Of a stretch of 64,000 bases of DNA, positions 35,472 through 47,400 are shown piece by piece. The DNA lies in NCBI GenBank assembly GCA_030737875.1, contig CM060922.1, forward strand, positions 755,295,603 to 755,359,602, written 5' to 3'. Source of the DNA: Allium sativum. Its lineage: Eukaryota > Streptophyta > Magnoliopsida > Asparagales > Amaryllidaceae. The first letter of the stretch is position 1. Each line of letters starts with the position of its first letter. Made by a program: the position numbers and the translations under genes. The notes beneath the pieces were generated by a model. The model had not been told where the DNA came from. It made no database searches and saw only the letters and a list, made by a program, of their open reading frames with translations.

Positions 35472-36293
35472 ATGATCTAGATTTTCTTTAGAAAATGAAA
35501 GAAGATTAAGAGGAGAGGTAGAATAAATAAGTTGGTTATAAAATTCATTCAGAAAGTCTGGTATTTATAGAAGAATAACATTCATATCCATTCGTGAAAG
35601 GTTGTGACGAATATGCACCTCCTTTGAAAAAAAAAATACTTGTTTAAAAACTAACTAGTATGTTGACATACTTATCATGGGTATGTTGACATATCCTACT
35701 GTATTTTGAAATTTTATTTTATTTTTAATCATTTGAAAATAACTTGCTTTATAAAAATAAAATCATTTAAACATAGTTTATATATATTTTAATCATAATA
35801 AAACTTACAAATTTACAAAATAATTTTTGAAATACTTAATATTAAGCTTTAAATACAACATAAATAATATATAAACTATCTGAAAACAAACTATAAGAAA
35901 ATTGCCAAAATCATATAAGAAATATAAAACTACAGCATAAACAATAAAAGGTTATGTCTTGAAAATATCATTTTAAAGAAGGCTTATTTAAAATTCATTT
36001 TGAAAAAGAGATCAAGTGATATCATAATTTTTACATACATTCTAGGACTCTAAACTTATTTGAAACATCTTGAAATTTTGGATTCTTCAGAACTCATAAA
36101 TTTTCATTTTCTAACTTTTGAATCCTTATGTTAGCATCGTCATCCCGAATTTTCGCTTGATACTGTATAGTCTTCACCATCAATATCTATTTTTATAACT
36201 TATATCTAGAAAAACATTAGTAACATTTGCACTTTTATTTTAAATTATTTCCTAAGGTTGTTGTAATTAAAACCATTATCCATGGTACTAACA
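35472..36293 (-). repeat. 5' LTR piece of minus Sirevirus-like element
   Basis: U3 start at 36293 (minus-strand TGTTAGTACCATGG). Palindrome pair TATGTTGACATA at 35659 and 35682 (23 bp apart). Minus-strand TATA box CTATAAATAC at 35561-35570, about 90 bp downstream of the pair. Cut at 35472 by the LTR-like block. Confidence 0.65.
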
Positions 36294-36599
36294 GTAAATA
36301 ATTATAGGAAACAGGATTAGAACAACTAGGATGAAACCAGTCCGTGGATTTCACTTCGATATAGATCCGACGCCCTTGATCGGTACTGATCTGAATCTGG
36401 CAGCTGGAGAATGATGCTCTTCCTTTGATGATTTTGGTACTCGAGATACATGTATTGATTCCGACGATTGCAGACAATTTTTGGATAATAACAACAGTAT
36501 ATCAGACATCATTCGATAGGTTACGAGAAGAAGATTAGCTAAGAAGTAGAGTGCATCATAGCCTATTCACTCTAAACATCAAGAACTATAGGAGCTCAC
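36294..36599. other. No recognisable gene
   Basis: Flank of the minus Sirevirus-like insertion; probably the 5' part of the Tat-type relic that follows. Confidence 0.4.
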
Positions 36600-37450
36600 T
36601 AGTCTTTAAACTTTCAGTTTTAGAGGCTTATGATGGAAGGGAAGATTGAACTATCCATTTGATACGATATATGAGATACATGGAAGTACTGGGGGAATTT
36701 GAAGATGTGGTGGTCAAATGCTTCCCATCTTTCGATTAAATATAGTTGCTCTGTGATCAAACAGCTTGAAAGTGGACCAATCGACAGTTAGACAAATTTA
36801 TTAGAAAAGCTCATAGGATAGTTTCATATTTGTAACACGTGTCATAAGAATGTTATGACTTTGAATATAGTGAAGCAGATAGCAAGAGAGACTCTATAGA
36901 AAATTTTAAAAATGTTTAATTTGGTGGAGGAGTTGGCGGATCGCACCAGATCTATCGTTGGTAGTGGTAGTTCTTGTGTTAAACAACACAGATTTCAGTG
37001 TATCTTTGGAAAGGGATCCCCGAAGGACCTCTATTATTTCTACAATAAAGCTAATAGATTTTTTAGACAGGAAGATGCAAGTGTAGATTGTGAGATCCTC
37101 GAAGTAAATGTTGTTAAGGGAAGAGGACCATCCAATGTTGGAAAGGATAAAGGGAAAAGAAAGACTTACGATGGATATATTCGATCGAATAGGAAAGGAA
37201 GAGAACAGAAATTCTCTTTATACATAGAATTGAATGGTAGTTTGGACTGGATCTTCAAGGAAACCCAGGAACTCCTTCCCTTTCGAAAGTCGGCCAGGAG
37301 AGAGCCCATCGAGCATGAGTAGGCATCTGGAAAATACTATATGTATCATGATATAGATGGACACGAGAAAAACAAGTATAGAAATTTGAAGGACATGGTT
37401 GAGGAGCGCATCAAGAATAGAGAACTGACGCAATATGTTTAGAACAGGAT
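36600..37450 (+). pseudogene. Tat-type Ty3/gypsy gag relic
   Basis: Readable blocks in order are AYDGRED, IRYMRYMEVLGEFEDVVVKC and FPS (about 36620-36740), the middle ELADRTRSIV (36930s), and SGKYYMYHDIDGHEKNKYRN with LKDMVEERIKNRELTQYV (about 37325-37440). This mirrors the gag of Tat/Retand elements, where the last block is a KYC-FHRDHGHDTEDC zinc motif. Here both Cys positions have become Tyr, and several stops and shifts are present. It is a different, older element from the Tat-type copy at 42600-63214. Confidence 0.6.
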
Positions 37451-38379
37451 AGTGGCAACAGAACATGAGCAGTTGTCTGCCGCACGGAATAGAAGCGAAC
37501 CTGGATCTAATTCAAATACTGAAATTATCATGATCTGGATTAGATTTGAACTATGAACGATTAAGTCATTTACCATACACAAGACTTGATCTCTAGGCAT
37601 GCTCTTAAATGATGTTAAACCATTCGTACTTCCTTTTTTGTTTTAATTATTCTTCAATAAAATTGCTAATCCACTTACACTTGTATATGATCAAGATTTG
37701 GTCCTTAGCCATGCTCCAAGATAACAATAAATTATCGGGTTTTATGGATTGTAATAAACTTTGTTTTTTGAATTTCAACAAGATCACTTTGGAAGCATAG
37801 AATATGCTTGTGTGAGATGAAAAGTTGGATTTCAACTTTAATCACTTCGGGTAGGGATTGTGGTTGGTAAGGTTTGTGCAGCTTTATTAGGATTTGACAA
37901 ATGTACTTGATTGATTACCAACTACGGATTGTACTTGGCAAGGTTCGAGTCATCCCGACAACGAGGCTGCCTGATTGATTTTCAAGTATGGATTATGTTT
38001 GATAATAATCCAGTAAGGCTATGGATTTGGATGTCATCTTAGAAAAGCTATGGATTTCGATTCGGATATGCAAAACACAAACACTTATGAGAATATCATA
38101 GACTCTGGATTTAGATATCAATTTTTGGATTTGAAATGGATATGGATTATGTACGCTATCATAAGAGATCATAGGACTGGCTTTGATTTTGGATATTATC
38201 TTTCAGATAGGATAAGTGGTTCGGAGAGATCGTACATAATGGACTTTAGACTTATAATAAAACAAAACACATCTTCCATAGCAAGATATGTTTTGCGGGA
38301 AACTGTTAACCCACCATTTTAAAAGACTGTCATGATTTGGACTTGGATATGCGTATTTATTGACTATCAAGGCGAATAG
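37451..38379. other. No recognisable gene
   Basis: Degenerate sequence between the gag relic and the solo LTR. It has short near-repeats (GGATTGT-TTGG-AAGG near 37855 and 37925). It continues beyond the solo LTR at 40792. Confidence 0.4.
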
Positions 38380-40791
38380 TGTAACACCCGCTCTGGCACA
38401 CTTATACAGAGGCGATGACGTTACATTTAAGACATGTTACTAATAGGATAATGTCCAACTTGACAAAAATATGTTTAGAACATAAAATTCATTTAGAGTA
38501 CATGATTTTTAGGTCGAATAGTTATTATACATTCACATCATCATATAACATAGTTACATAAGATCGAAGAGTCTATTCGTCAATTAATTATATATACGAG
38601 TACATAGTAGAGATACTATACATATATAAATTTCAGTTCAATGAATCCAACTAACTTCTAGGGTCGAACAACTAACCAACTAAATATAAAATGTATAAGT
38701 GTAGCATCATGAGTAGGATAGACCCAGTGAGAAAGCTATTTTAAGCTATAGTTTTCAAGTCATGTCATCATGAGTTGTACTAACATGGATTTTATATTAT
38801 AGTTTCATTATAAATTACTTCTTTGAAGATTATACCAATTCAATGTTCAAAGTAATATTCAAGGAAGACTTCGAAATATTAGATTAAACAATTTTTTAAT
38901 AGAAGTTTTAACTCAAACTTCTTTTAACCAAAACAAGAATTTATCTAAATACTCAATCATGAATCGAAACCACACTTCGATTTGCGCTCGTATATCTTAT
39001 CCTTTTACGGTCGGTATCTCATTACCAAGTAGGGACATGTCCTACTTGGCACAATGCCAATATAGAGTTATAATGCATTACCCAAGACTACTGTCTTATG
39101 CCACACTACCAAAGTATTTATCATTGTGGAAATGTTTCCAAAAGCAACTAAGATTAATTTTCCAAATTCATACATGTATATGTTTTAGGAAAAACCCCAA
39201 TCCACTTTAGGAATATTCTAATATATGTTAGAAAAGACCTCAAGATTAGTTGAGATCAGTCACTTACAAATGATTTAAAATCCCAAATAGAAAATATAAT
39301 GTTTTAGAAAGTTCTATAAAAGTTAAAGAACTAATAAGAGAGTTAATATAAAAAGATCTAGCAGTTCGTAAAGCGTTACGCAAAGTCCTGTAATAGTTCA
39401 TAAAGGTTTTAGACTCAAAATAGCTACTGCAATGTTTTTGCTTTTAATGAAAATTCCAGAGTATGCTAGAGTGCGTTATAAACAACTAATAGAAAAGACA
39501 GTGTTTCTATGCTACACGAAGTTTAGGTCTACTTAAAATAGTTTAATTCATGCTACAGTTTTGCCGCAGTTTAAGGGTGTTGCAAATCAAAAGTATTGCT
39601 AATGTCAAGTTTTAATTTTTAAACAGTTTACAGTAACATTTCGGAAATGCTACTAAAAAATTTCACATCTAAAATCATCCTATGAACGAATCATTGTGAA
39701 TTCTGGCCTTAAATAACACTTCACGTCAGTAATAGTTAAAAAACATTGCAATTTCTTGAAATCTTACTAATCATAGAAACTCAGGTTTTGGCCAGTTTTT
39801 CGGCAAAATGTTTGATTCGTTTTCCTATGATAAATATAGATTTTAACTCCAAATTTTCTCCATCAAGTTACTTACTTAGTCTAATTAATTACTATAAAAA
39901 GAAACCCCTAAATTGTTAATTAAACTAATTATAAAAATTACCAAATTAAGGTGAAAAATACATCATGTTCACTTCAAGCTGAGATTGAACCCAAAATTGC
40001 ATCTCGATTTTAGTATGCAGATTTTCGAGTTTAGAAGAATTGTAAACATAAAAGTTGTAAGTTCTTGAGTTATACTTCCAGATCGTTAAATAAATCAAAA
40101 TTTCATTAAGAACTGCGGAAGTTATGTTTGATTTACCAAGCACCAATTTGATAGATCTGAGCTACCATCATTCATTCTTGATATTTACATCCCCTCTTTA
40201 TAGAATGACATGAATTCATATATTTAAATAGTTTTCTCATCTTGAAATTGTAGCTTTGACTTGTATTTTATTCCCTTGTTTTCCACCAAGCTTCTTGTTT
40301 ATTTTGCTTTTTTTAATGAAAGCATGGAAAACAAAGCATATTAACTCCATATTTATAGTATTTCTTAGGGTTAGTTTTGTCATTTTACTTTGGACCTTTT
40401 TCCATCTTATTCTTGTGTAAGTCCTCGGATGTTAATATATGCCCTCCTTAGTTGTCATAAGATGGTTTTATAAATGTACACCTAATAAATATATGTTTCA
40501 CTATTTCTTTTTATTTTATGGCACATGTATGCTCCATTTCATGCCACTTATCTTCACCATCTCATGCCACCTAACCTACAAATATTTATGAATATAAATG
40601 TATTTATACATATACTATTTTCTCTATTTTTAAGGTTCATGTATGAATGTGTGTGTGTGTGTGTATATTGTACACGTATACTTAAAGGTTTGTATCGGAT
40701 CAAAATGGTGTAAACACCAAAAAGTTTATAATAGTATGTTTAAATTTTCTAGAAATCTTTTCATACCTGATGTTTAAGTTAGGTTGTTACA
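38380..40791 (-). repeat. Solo LTR, Ty3 type (2412 bp)
   Basis: The + strand runs TGTAACACCCGCTC to AGGTTGTTACA, flanked by AATAG (38375-38379) and AATAT (40792-40796), a 5-bp duplication with one change. Orientation is inferred from similarity of the TGTAACACCC end to the Tekay-like LTR at 3912, which is the 3' end on the minus strand. There is no internal region. A (GT)n tract lies at about 40650-40664. Confidence 0.7.
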
Positions 40792-41524
40792 AATATCCTA
40801 AAGAGATGGTCGGATCACTTAGGAATTGATATGGATAATGAAATTAGGCTACATATAGTTGGTTTTACTTGGACATAACACTAGAGATGAATGAATTGGA
40901 ATTATCTAGTTTGAAGGCCCAAATTAACCTAATACTATGGATCATATCATATTGGATGAATACACGAACCAATATCAGTTCATGCAGATAAGGATGGATT
41001 GATACGAAACCTTATTTCAAATCAATGCGATTAATTACTTAGAATCGATACACATAGACAACATCAGATTAGTGAAAAAGTGAAAAAATTAAGGAAATGT
41101 AAATTGGAAGGAGCGACTTGATATTTAGGTGAATCCAGATCGATGCCAATCCAAAACCCAATGTGTGGATGATCTAGTCCACACTCATCTGACTTAGTCG
41201 CCTCCACTACATGGATTTTTTTGCGGATTTCTAGGCTAATCCAGGATCATCTTTAGCAATGAATAAAGGACTTAAGCATTTAAAAAATTACCTCATAGTG
41301 GATGTAGGCACATCGTCGTACTACTATAAAAAAATTATGTGTTCATTCATTTTTTGGCACTCTGTGGCCCTGGATTTCTGATTTGTGATATTTTGTTACT
41401 CATATGGGTGTTAGTGCTTGGAGCATAAGAGTCCTCATTTTATTCGTACAAAGAGGGAATCTATATGGTTTTCCCATAGAACTAGTATTAGAACTAATGT
41501 CTTTGCGAAATCTTATGTGAATAG
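40792..41524. other. No recognisable gene
   Basis: Degenerate flank of the solo LTR, probably 5' sequence of the copia relic that follows. Confidence 0.35.
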
Positions 41525-42060
41525 ATGAAAGAACCAAAAAGAGCCATGATTGAGTTAACATCCTACAACAATTCTATTTGGAAGCAAATGATGATGGAGG
41601 ATAGTGTTCGCAGAAAGGATCTACATTTGCCAATATATGGTGATAATAAGAAGCCTAAGAATACGAAGGTAGAAGAATGGGAGTTCCTACACAAGAAAGT
41701 CATTGCTTAAATACAGAATTAGGTTGATCACACAATGATCCATTATAAGGCACAAAAAACAAATGTTCACTCATTATGGTTGAAGCTGGAAGCATTAATA
41801 CGAGCAGAAGATAGTTTAAATAGGGCAGGTTTGGTCAAATGGACGCGAATCTGAAATTTAAGGAAGACCACTCTATGGCCAAGCACATGAGCGACTTCTG
41901 AGGTCTAGCTAATCAATAGACCACGAGATCACGCTAGACGATGAGTTGCTAGCATTATAACTTTTGAGCATGGTTTCAGATAGTTTAGAAAATGTGGTTA
42001 GCAATTCGACGTACGTCATTGTGACAATAAAAATAAAAAAATACAACTGTTACTGCCAAA
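41525..42060 (+). pseudogene. Copia gag relic (not Sirevirus-like)
   Basis: Blocks read in order: LTSYNNSIWKQMMMEDSVRR with KDLHLPIYGDNKKP; then VDHTMIHYKAQKTNVHSLW and LKLEALIRAEDSL; then, in another frame, EDHSMAKHMSDF, and ITLDDELLAL with VSDSLENVVSNS. This is the standard copia gag (UBN2-type) core. Stops and frameshifts make it non-functional. No pol follows before the Tat-type LTR. Confidence 0.7.
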
Positions 42061-42599
42061 ATAAAGCACCGGAATAGGCTGGTGGTAAAGGGGTAGTAGA
42101 TCGACACAAGTATAAAGAAATTTTCAGTTAGCCAAGGTTAGACATAAGAAAAAATGATAACATAGAGGAACAGTCCGATAGTTGTGCAACCGGCACCATC
42201 ATCGAAGTGAATAGCTCAAATTCTGCACAAAAGGAAATATCGACCGGGTAGTTCCGACACGATTGGTGGAAAGTCACCCCAGACCGGAAGACAATGAAGA
42301 GAAAGACTAAGAATCCAACCAAATAGGACCCAAAAGAACGAAAGGTATATCTGGATTAATTTTCTTAATGTCGATACATCAAGGGACGGAAAGCATCAAA
42401 GGCACAGGATTTAAAGCATGAGAGAGTTATCTGGGAACTAGCCACCGGGACCCCTATTAGATGACCGCCGAAAGGTTCCTTTAGTAAACAACAAGTGAAG
42501 CTCCAGAAGCAACTCTTCGAAAGGTCAAGATACATGTCAGAAACCTAACAAAAGGCAAGCTAGAACCTCACGGGAAAATAAGCTATCCACACTAGTTTT
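42061..42599. other. Unresolved junction, probable start of Tat-type LTR
   Basis: No gene. Possible LTR starts TGTCGATACATC (42369) and TGTCGATACCG (42606) are both present; without the 3' LTR I cannot choose. Confidence 0.35.
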
Positions 42600-43817
42600 C
42601 GTAGTGTCGATACCGATAGGAGTGACGGATCCGACAATCATTTGTTGGACTCATGAAGGCAAGCACCATAAATTGTCAATGGCAAGACCGAGAACCCATG
42701 AACGGAAGCCTACATCAGGAAGCAGAAATCTTCCGAAAGCTATTCTCACTGCCAGGCTCATCAACAATACAAAAAAGATAGACATGACATTAGCGAAATA
42801 CTCCAAAGATCGGGACCATTCCCCTGACAGCTACAGCCGGCACCTCAAAAAGCCACAATCAAGGCCTTCAGAATCAAAAGGAAAGGTGGTCGAGATCCAT
42901 AACTCCCGGAACCCACAAGCAAAGGCGGTCGAGAACAAGAACTCCCAGAACCCAAAGGAAAAGTGGCCGATTAGGGCTACTACAGGCCCAATAGCAAAAC
43001 GGCCCCCGGTTTGTCTATAAATAAGACCCTACGGATCTCATTTTTGGGACCGGGTTCTCATTTCTAAATCTTTCTCTTTTTCTCTCAAGTACAAACCCTA
43101 GTTTCCAAATCAAATTGGGGATTTCTTCAATTCTTGTATATCTATAATCCATAAAGAGGAGGAATTTGGGACTTAAGTATTTTTCGATTTGATAATCATA
43201 TTGTGTCTATAATGATAAGACAGGGAGTTAACTCTAACCTTTCTTATGGAAGAGTTACTTGCGGTTCGTTTGTGAGGAGGTTTTGAATGAAAGCAAAGCC
43301 TTTCCTCCCCTTGGAACTTTCATACGTGACTTATCTCTTTCATAGTAAGCCCAATGCAGCCCAACCACGGAAGGGATCTTGCTATTAACTTGTATATTAC
43401 AAACTAATGCAACCAATACCTTTCCAAGATGGTTCGATGCGGAGGTGTCATATAAGCTGATAAGTGTAATAGCTTTAAAACAAAGTCGAGCGTTGTGAGG
43501 CATTAGCATGTTTCTTCTCAACACTATGCTAGATCCGAAGGCGTTTACTTCATAAGGCCTCAGTTTCATTAACTAATAAAGCCTTTCTTTATGGTTGTCA
43601 ATGACATTATAGTTTTGTAAGCATGATACTCACTCCCTGTGGGAAGGGTAACTAATCTTCTAATTAAAGGTATTGACGCTAAGGGAATGGTGAAATTAGC
43701 TAAAGAGAACTAATTCAAGATAGCATTTCAATAACCTTTGGATCGTCCTTGCATCAAACTTCTAAATATATGTATTGTTCATTCTAGTTCGGGTGTTGAC
43801 GAAAAATATCATTAACA
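42600..43817 (+). repeat. 5' LTR of Tat-type element (left border uncertain)
   Basis: Ends ATCATTAACA at 43817, three bases before the primer site. TATA box TCTATAAATAA lies at 43014-43024. U3 has a tandem repeat of about 41 bp built on AAGG-GGTCGAGA...AACTCCC-GAACCCA near 42882-42960. The ORF at 42604-43020 lies in U3 and matches nothing I know. Confidence 0.6.
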
Positions 43818-43820
43818 TTT

Positions 43821-43862
43821 TGGCGCTAGAAGGAGGACTCGAACCTCCGACTTTGTGTTAAT
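43821..43862 (+). promoter_or_regulatory. Extended primer site, tRNA-Asn type
   Basis: TGGCGCTAGAAGGAGGACTC and the following bases, read in reverse complement, give the 3' half of a plant tRNA-Asn: CCA tail, acceptor strand, whole T arm, variable loop and nearly to the anticodon. A usual primer site is about 18 nt; this match is about 31 nt perfect or near-perfect, and with a mismatch and one missing base extends to about 41. Confidence 0.7.
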
Positions 43863-43897
43863 TTTATCAAAAATTAATCTGGTAAATTTATTATTCT

Positions 43898-44451
43898 ATG
43901 GCAGGGGAAGATGAAATCAAAAAGATTGGAGGATCGAAACAAGGAGCCAACTCCTGATGCAACCCTTGAAGGAAACATGGATCTAACGCTCAATCTGAAC
44001 AACGATGAAGAATGGACAACCTCCAACCCTTTACAACCACTGAACTCAAATGCCATGGAGGAAAATGCGCTCAAATAAAAGCTAATCAAGCACAAAGGTC
44101 TTCAAATATCACTAAGTCTAGCCAAAGGGAGGATGATGAGTCTCCGAAGAGAAAGGCTTTCATTCAACAATCTGAAGTAAAAGAGAGGCTTAAGGCTGCT
44201 TCCTCTAAGAAGAAAAGATCACACTTAATAGGGATAGATCATCAAGGAAATCAATGCGAACATAAGCAATCTGGAAGCTCTACATCCAAAGGCTATGATC
44301 CTAAAAGGGCGAATTATGATAATACAGATTCCTATCTCAAAGATATTGCTAGAAAGACCGTCAAAGACTTATTGGGAAGCAAAGGAAAAAGAACCCAGAA
44401 TGATAGGGTTAACTATAATGATAGCCAAATGGATCTCTATAATGCTTCAGG
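43898..44451 (+). pseudogene. Tat-type gag, N-terminal piece
   Basis: ATG codons at 43898 and 43911 follow the primer site by 50-60 bp. The second opens KSKRLEDRNKEPTPDATLEG and stops at 44076-44078. Another frame (44012-44451) then carries basic, Ser/Lys-rich text (KAASSKKKRSHL) up to the insertion at 44451, where LYNASG joins to AVRRRNFPVTF on the far side of the solo LTR. This matches the gag motif with ATG-AV-CR-FPVTL seen in Tat elements. At least one frameshift. Confidence 0.65.
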
Positions 44452-47400
44452 TGTAACGACCCGAAGATTTTTGACTCCGAAAATCGACACAAATACCATT
44501 GTTGACTATTCAGACATCGAAAATACCGAATGGTTAATAGAAAGAATTTAGAGGGTGAGAATAGATAAGATAGAAAATTAGAATAGAAGAAGAAGAACAC
44601 AACAACATCAGAGTAACACGAATCTCACAGCGGAACGAATAAAATATAGTATACAAAGTAACATTAAAACACAAATCTGTATTTGTATATTAGAGTACCA
44701 CACTTACATCACAGCGGAAATAAACAATAGCTATAAAATACTGCTGAAGCCTCCTTCTCCAAGCTCTCTAGTGTATCTGTAAATCCCGACTACTTGACTG
44801 CCCGTACAAATTTGGGCATCCAAGAGTTTAGGGAAAACAAAACAAAATAAACACTGGGTCTGTCATGGGACTGGTGTGAGTAAACTCCAAACATTCGGTT
44901 TAACTTTTCAAAAATTCTTTTCAAAGAAATGATAATCGTAAGATCTATCCACACATAAACACGGATGGTTTTTACCTTACGATAACCAAAAACATTTTCA
45001 AAATCAATACTTTTTTGATATTATAATAATGTCTAATCACAAATAATTAACAATCTAGCAGAACGCTTGCATCTCACGCTCCACAAATATATAGTGTACA
45101 ATCAAAACCGCAGGCGCTTATTGGAGATTGGATTCCAACTATGACAAGGTATGGAACCACCTGCCAATAGTGTATCTCTAGAGAGGAATACACTGGGTTC
45201 AACAAGAACGTCTTGCGACCCGGCCACACATGATAGACCACTCATTTCTATTGAGTGTATCGAATATATTGTCACCTATGGTGGCTAGCAACATAACCGT
45301 TCCCGGGAGATACAGAAGCTAAAAGAAGTAACAAATATGAATATTCTCTAGATGGTGACAATACACCTTAATGGGGGCGACCCACTTAGCCATTCTGCCT
45401 GCCTGATTTTTGTCATTTCCCGATTGATGAGGCTTGAGGTCATAACGTATCTTTTGACAGATCACACCTCCAATTTACTTTGAATGCCACATCGTCATAC
45501 CCGCCAAATCACAAATTGATTTCCACAAAAATACCACGGGTATAAAGCTAAGAGAAACGAATTCCTCCGCCACCAAACGAGGATACGTTTGACGCGATCA
45601 ACTTACGTGATCCATTAGATATACTCTGTCAGGCATTCGTCCATACACATTGTCCTGGGTCTGGACAAACCGAAGGCACTATTCTGTAAATCCATCTTAG
45701 GCGATTTCTACCTAGGATCGCCAGAACAGCCCTTGCACAACACCGTCTTCAATTATCTACATCATATTTGATTCGCAACGCTAATGCCCATATGGAGTGG
45801 TTATCAGAATAGTGAATCAGATCTCTCCGTATTGACAACGGAAATGGTCAAAGAATTTGATAGTCAGTGATTTAACTATTAAGAAAAACATATGTACAAA
45901 CAACGGTCGTATTTCCAAATGGAAATCTTACCAAGCAAATCATCAATCAACACTGATCCCCTTTTAAATTAATTTACCATTTATTTATTCATTTCCTGAT
46001 TTCCCATTTCCATATATTCGTAAATCACTATTTTCTATATTAGAAAATATACGTTATTAATCATTGGAAAACATTTCCATATTTGCTCCCATTTCTTATT
46101 TCCTATATTAGAAACCATTTCTGATTCTTATTTGGAAAACATTTCCAAAACTCTTTCATTGGATTTAAACAGATATTTAAATAAAACATCGCTATGCCAA
46201 CACGAACTATTTCACTTATTTACTAAATTCACTTAACTAATCTTTACTATCGAACCTTAACCATTCCTTAGTTAAAACTGAAGTCAATCAAGTTGGGGTA
46301 TAACTATCTCTCAGACCTTAACTGAACAATCTTTCTAACCTCGAAATAGACAAAGTTCACCTTTTAAATCTTTAATAACCTTCCTTACGTAATTCTCGGA
46401 TTCTATTTACGAATCCACTTCCTTTACAGAAAACATTTGATTATAACAATAGGGTTATAATCCCATATTTTTGAAATATAATATCTTAAATATAACTTTT
46501 ATTTATTTAATTTGGATAAATAATTAAACAACTAATTTATTACATAAATAAATCATGATTTAAAAATCGGAAAGTAAAAAGTACTTTCCTACATTTGATA
46601 TAGTCGAATCCAAATATATAATTCTCTCTCGAATAATCTCTATTCGATAACTCTTTTTCAAATAAACTATATTCGATTATTTCTCTTTCGAATAAACTAT
46701 ATTCGATTATCACTCTTCGACTAATTATATTCGATATTCTCTCTTCGAATAACTAATATTCGATAATATCTCTTTGAATAACTAATACTCGATAATCTCT
46801 CTTCGAATAAACTATATTCGATAAACTAATTCGATTAGTTCCAATTCGATTAACTCTAATCGATTAACTCTAGTTCGAATAACTGATATTCGGCTCTAGT
46901 TAATTAACTCTAATTGATTAACTCTAATTCGAATAACTAATATTTGATTAACTTTAATTTATATTCCTATTCCAAAACCAGTTTTCCTTATAAATGTTTA
47001 ATTTATAAAATATTTACTTTAATCCATTTTTCACATCAAATGTGAAAAAAATGTTTCTTTTATATAATCAATCAGTTTGATTTTTCATTCAAAAATAACA
47101 TCCCATATCCAAATTCTATTTATACTTCTATTTAAAGAAATTTTCATACGAAATTTCCTTTTCATTTCTATCACTTAGATCTCATTTATGATTCTCTTTA
47201 TAAATGCTGAGTTTACATTCTATTTAAAATATCGGTGCCAAAACCAATTTCTGCTTCTCTATATAAGTTCAGACTTATAAATCTCATTTATCCAATGATA
47301 AATAATTTTCTTAATTTATAAAACATTATTTATAAATTAGTTTTCTCTATTTTATCTATTAAAATAGATTTCTATTTAATATTTATTTTCCACTTATTTC

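Larger units (their letters stand above)
27688..36293 (-). mobile_element. Relic of pol-bearing Sirevirus-like element
   Basis: Minus-strand order: 5' LTR piece (36293 to 35472), foreign LTR-like block, integrase, RT and RNase H relics (32160 to 29490), a small ORF and 3' LTR piece (28138 to 27688). The two LTR pieces align over about 400 bp (for example TTGCCAAAATCAT at 27730 and 35894). LTR starts TGTTAGTACCATGG / TGTCAGTACCATGA resemble those of the 7524-25546 element, and both share the palindrome pairs and small ORF, so they belong to related families. Gag and protease are missing, lost at or around the 32162-35471 block. Confidence 0.7.

Noticed and set aside
42604..43020. A 138-aa host gene
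   Set aside because: It lies in the U3 of the Tat-type LTR, includes a tandem repeat, ends at the TATA box and has no known motif.
43821..43862. A tRNA-Asn gene on the minus strand
   Set aside because: Only the 3' half is present, it includes the non-encoded CCA, and it lies right after an LTR end, so it is a primer site.
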